Source: Oscillospiraceae bacterium (lineage in GTDB: Bacteria > Bacillota > Clostridia > Oscillospirales > Oscillospiraceae). From it: DNA of 5,909 nt. The stretch covers positions 1 through 5,909 of the forward strand of contig JAEDFW010000106.1 of NCBI GenBank assembly GCA_016297855.1, in the 5' to 3' direction. Below are positions 5,725 to 5,909 of the stretch, one piece after another. The position numbers and the translations under genes were made by a program. The stretch's first letter is position 1. The number at the start of each line of letters is the position of its first letter. The notes under the pieces were generated by a model, which searched no databases, was not told the origin of the DNA, and was given only the letters and a program-made list of their open reading frames with translations.

Positions 5725-5909
5725 TTATTTTGGATATATGCAGCTGATGTTGTTTTGCTCAAAAAAGCGAAGCCATTCGAGCGACGGGCGGATGTTGGTG
5801 ACAACAGAGTCGTAGGCAGTGAGCGGCGCGATATTGACAAACGAAATCTTGTCAAATTTGCTGCCGTCGAGCGCCAGAATGCGTTTTTTCGCCGCACGGA
5901 GCATCGACT
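5725..5909 (-). CDS. DeoR/GlpR-family transcriptional regulator, C-terminal end (5' end outside window)
   Basis: An open frame enters from the right edge and ends at TAA (5727-5725), leaving 60 residues. AAKKRILALDGSKFDKISFV followed by NIAPLTAYDSVVTN matches the end of the DeoR sensor domain, normally like KKVILLADSSKF and FVRIAPLS..D.IITD. DeoR proteins are usually repressors of sugar or nucleoside operons that sense a phosphorylated sugar through this domain. The N-terminal winged helix-turn-helix would lie beyond the window. The family's common ADSSK reads ALDGSK here. The gene is convergent with the EamA gene and shares its terminator. The family is likely; the target is unknown. Confidence 0.8.
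   Translation of the reverse strand, partial: SMLRAAKKRILALDGSKFDKISFVNIAPLTAYDSVVTNIRPSLEWLRFFEQNNISCIYPK

Noticed and set aside
5646..5897. Minus-strand 83-codon open frame at the right edge
   Set aside because: It covers the terminator and is out of frame with the DeoR-type C-terminal sequence.

Overview
The window reads as ordinary chromosomal DNA of a moderately GC-rich Firmicute, most likely a gut-type Clostridia member (Oscillospiraceae/Ruminococcaceae-like). The evidence is strong GGAGG-type ribosome binding sites, sigma-A-like promoters, AT-rich gaps between GC-richer genes, and protein variants of clostridial style. The exact taxon cannot be fixed by eye.

Layout, left to right. 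(1) A minus-strand lysophosphatidate-acyltransferase-like (PlsC family) gene leaves the left edge at position 1 and starts at 542. (2) A 207-bp divergent gap (543-749) holds its promoter, a perfect inverted repeat and a second hairpin just before the next ribosome binding site. (3) A plus-strand membrane GT2 glycosyltransferase (750-2006) ends in a good intrinsic terminator. (4) A three-gene operon follows: a TetR-family regulator, an ABC ATPase and an ABC-2-type permease (2148-4427). The genes overlap one another, and repeated CGGTC(A/G)ACGG boxes surround the promoter -10 element. (5) A strong bidirectional terminator separates the operon from a convergent tRNA-Thr(CGT) gene on the minus strand. 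(6) A plus-strand 10-TM EamA/DMT transporter (4762-5628) has its own promoter; its two halves are unusually alike. (7) A second bidirectional terminator separates it from the C-terminal end of a DeoR/GlpR-type regulator that enters from the right edge on the minus strand.

Functionally, the TetR gene with the two ABC genes looks like a self-regulated exporter cassette: the regulator probably represses its own operon, and the ATPase and permease probably form the pump. Its substrate cannot be told from sequence. The acyltransferase and the membrane glycosyltransferase are divergent neighbours, both acting at the membrane, but no pathway link is proven.

I found no mobile element, CRISPR array, phage gene or clear novel defence system. 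The most notable items are the near-symmetric tandem halves of the EamA protein, the box array over the TetR promoter, the structured leader of the glycosyltransferase, and an HX4E (rather than HX4D) motif in the acyltransferase.
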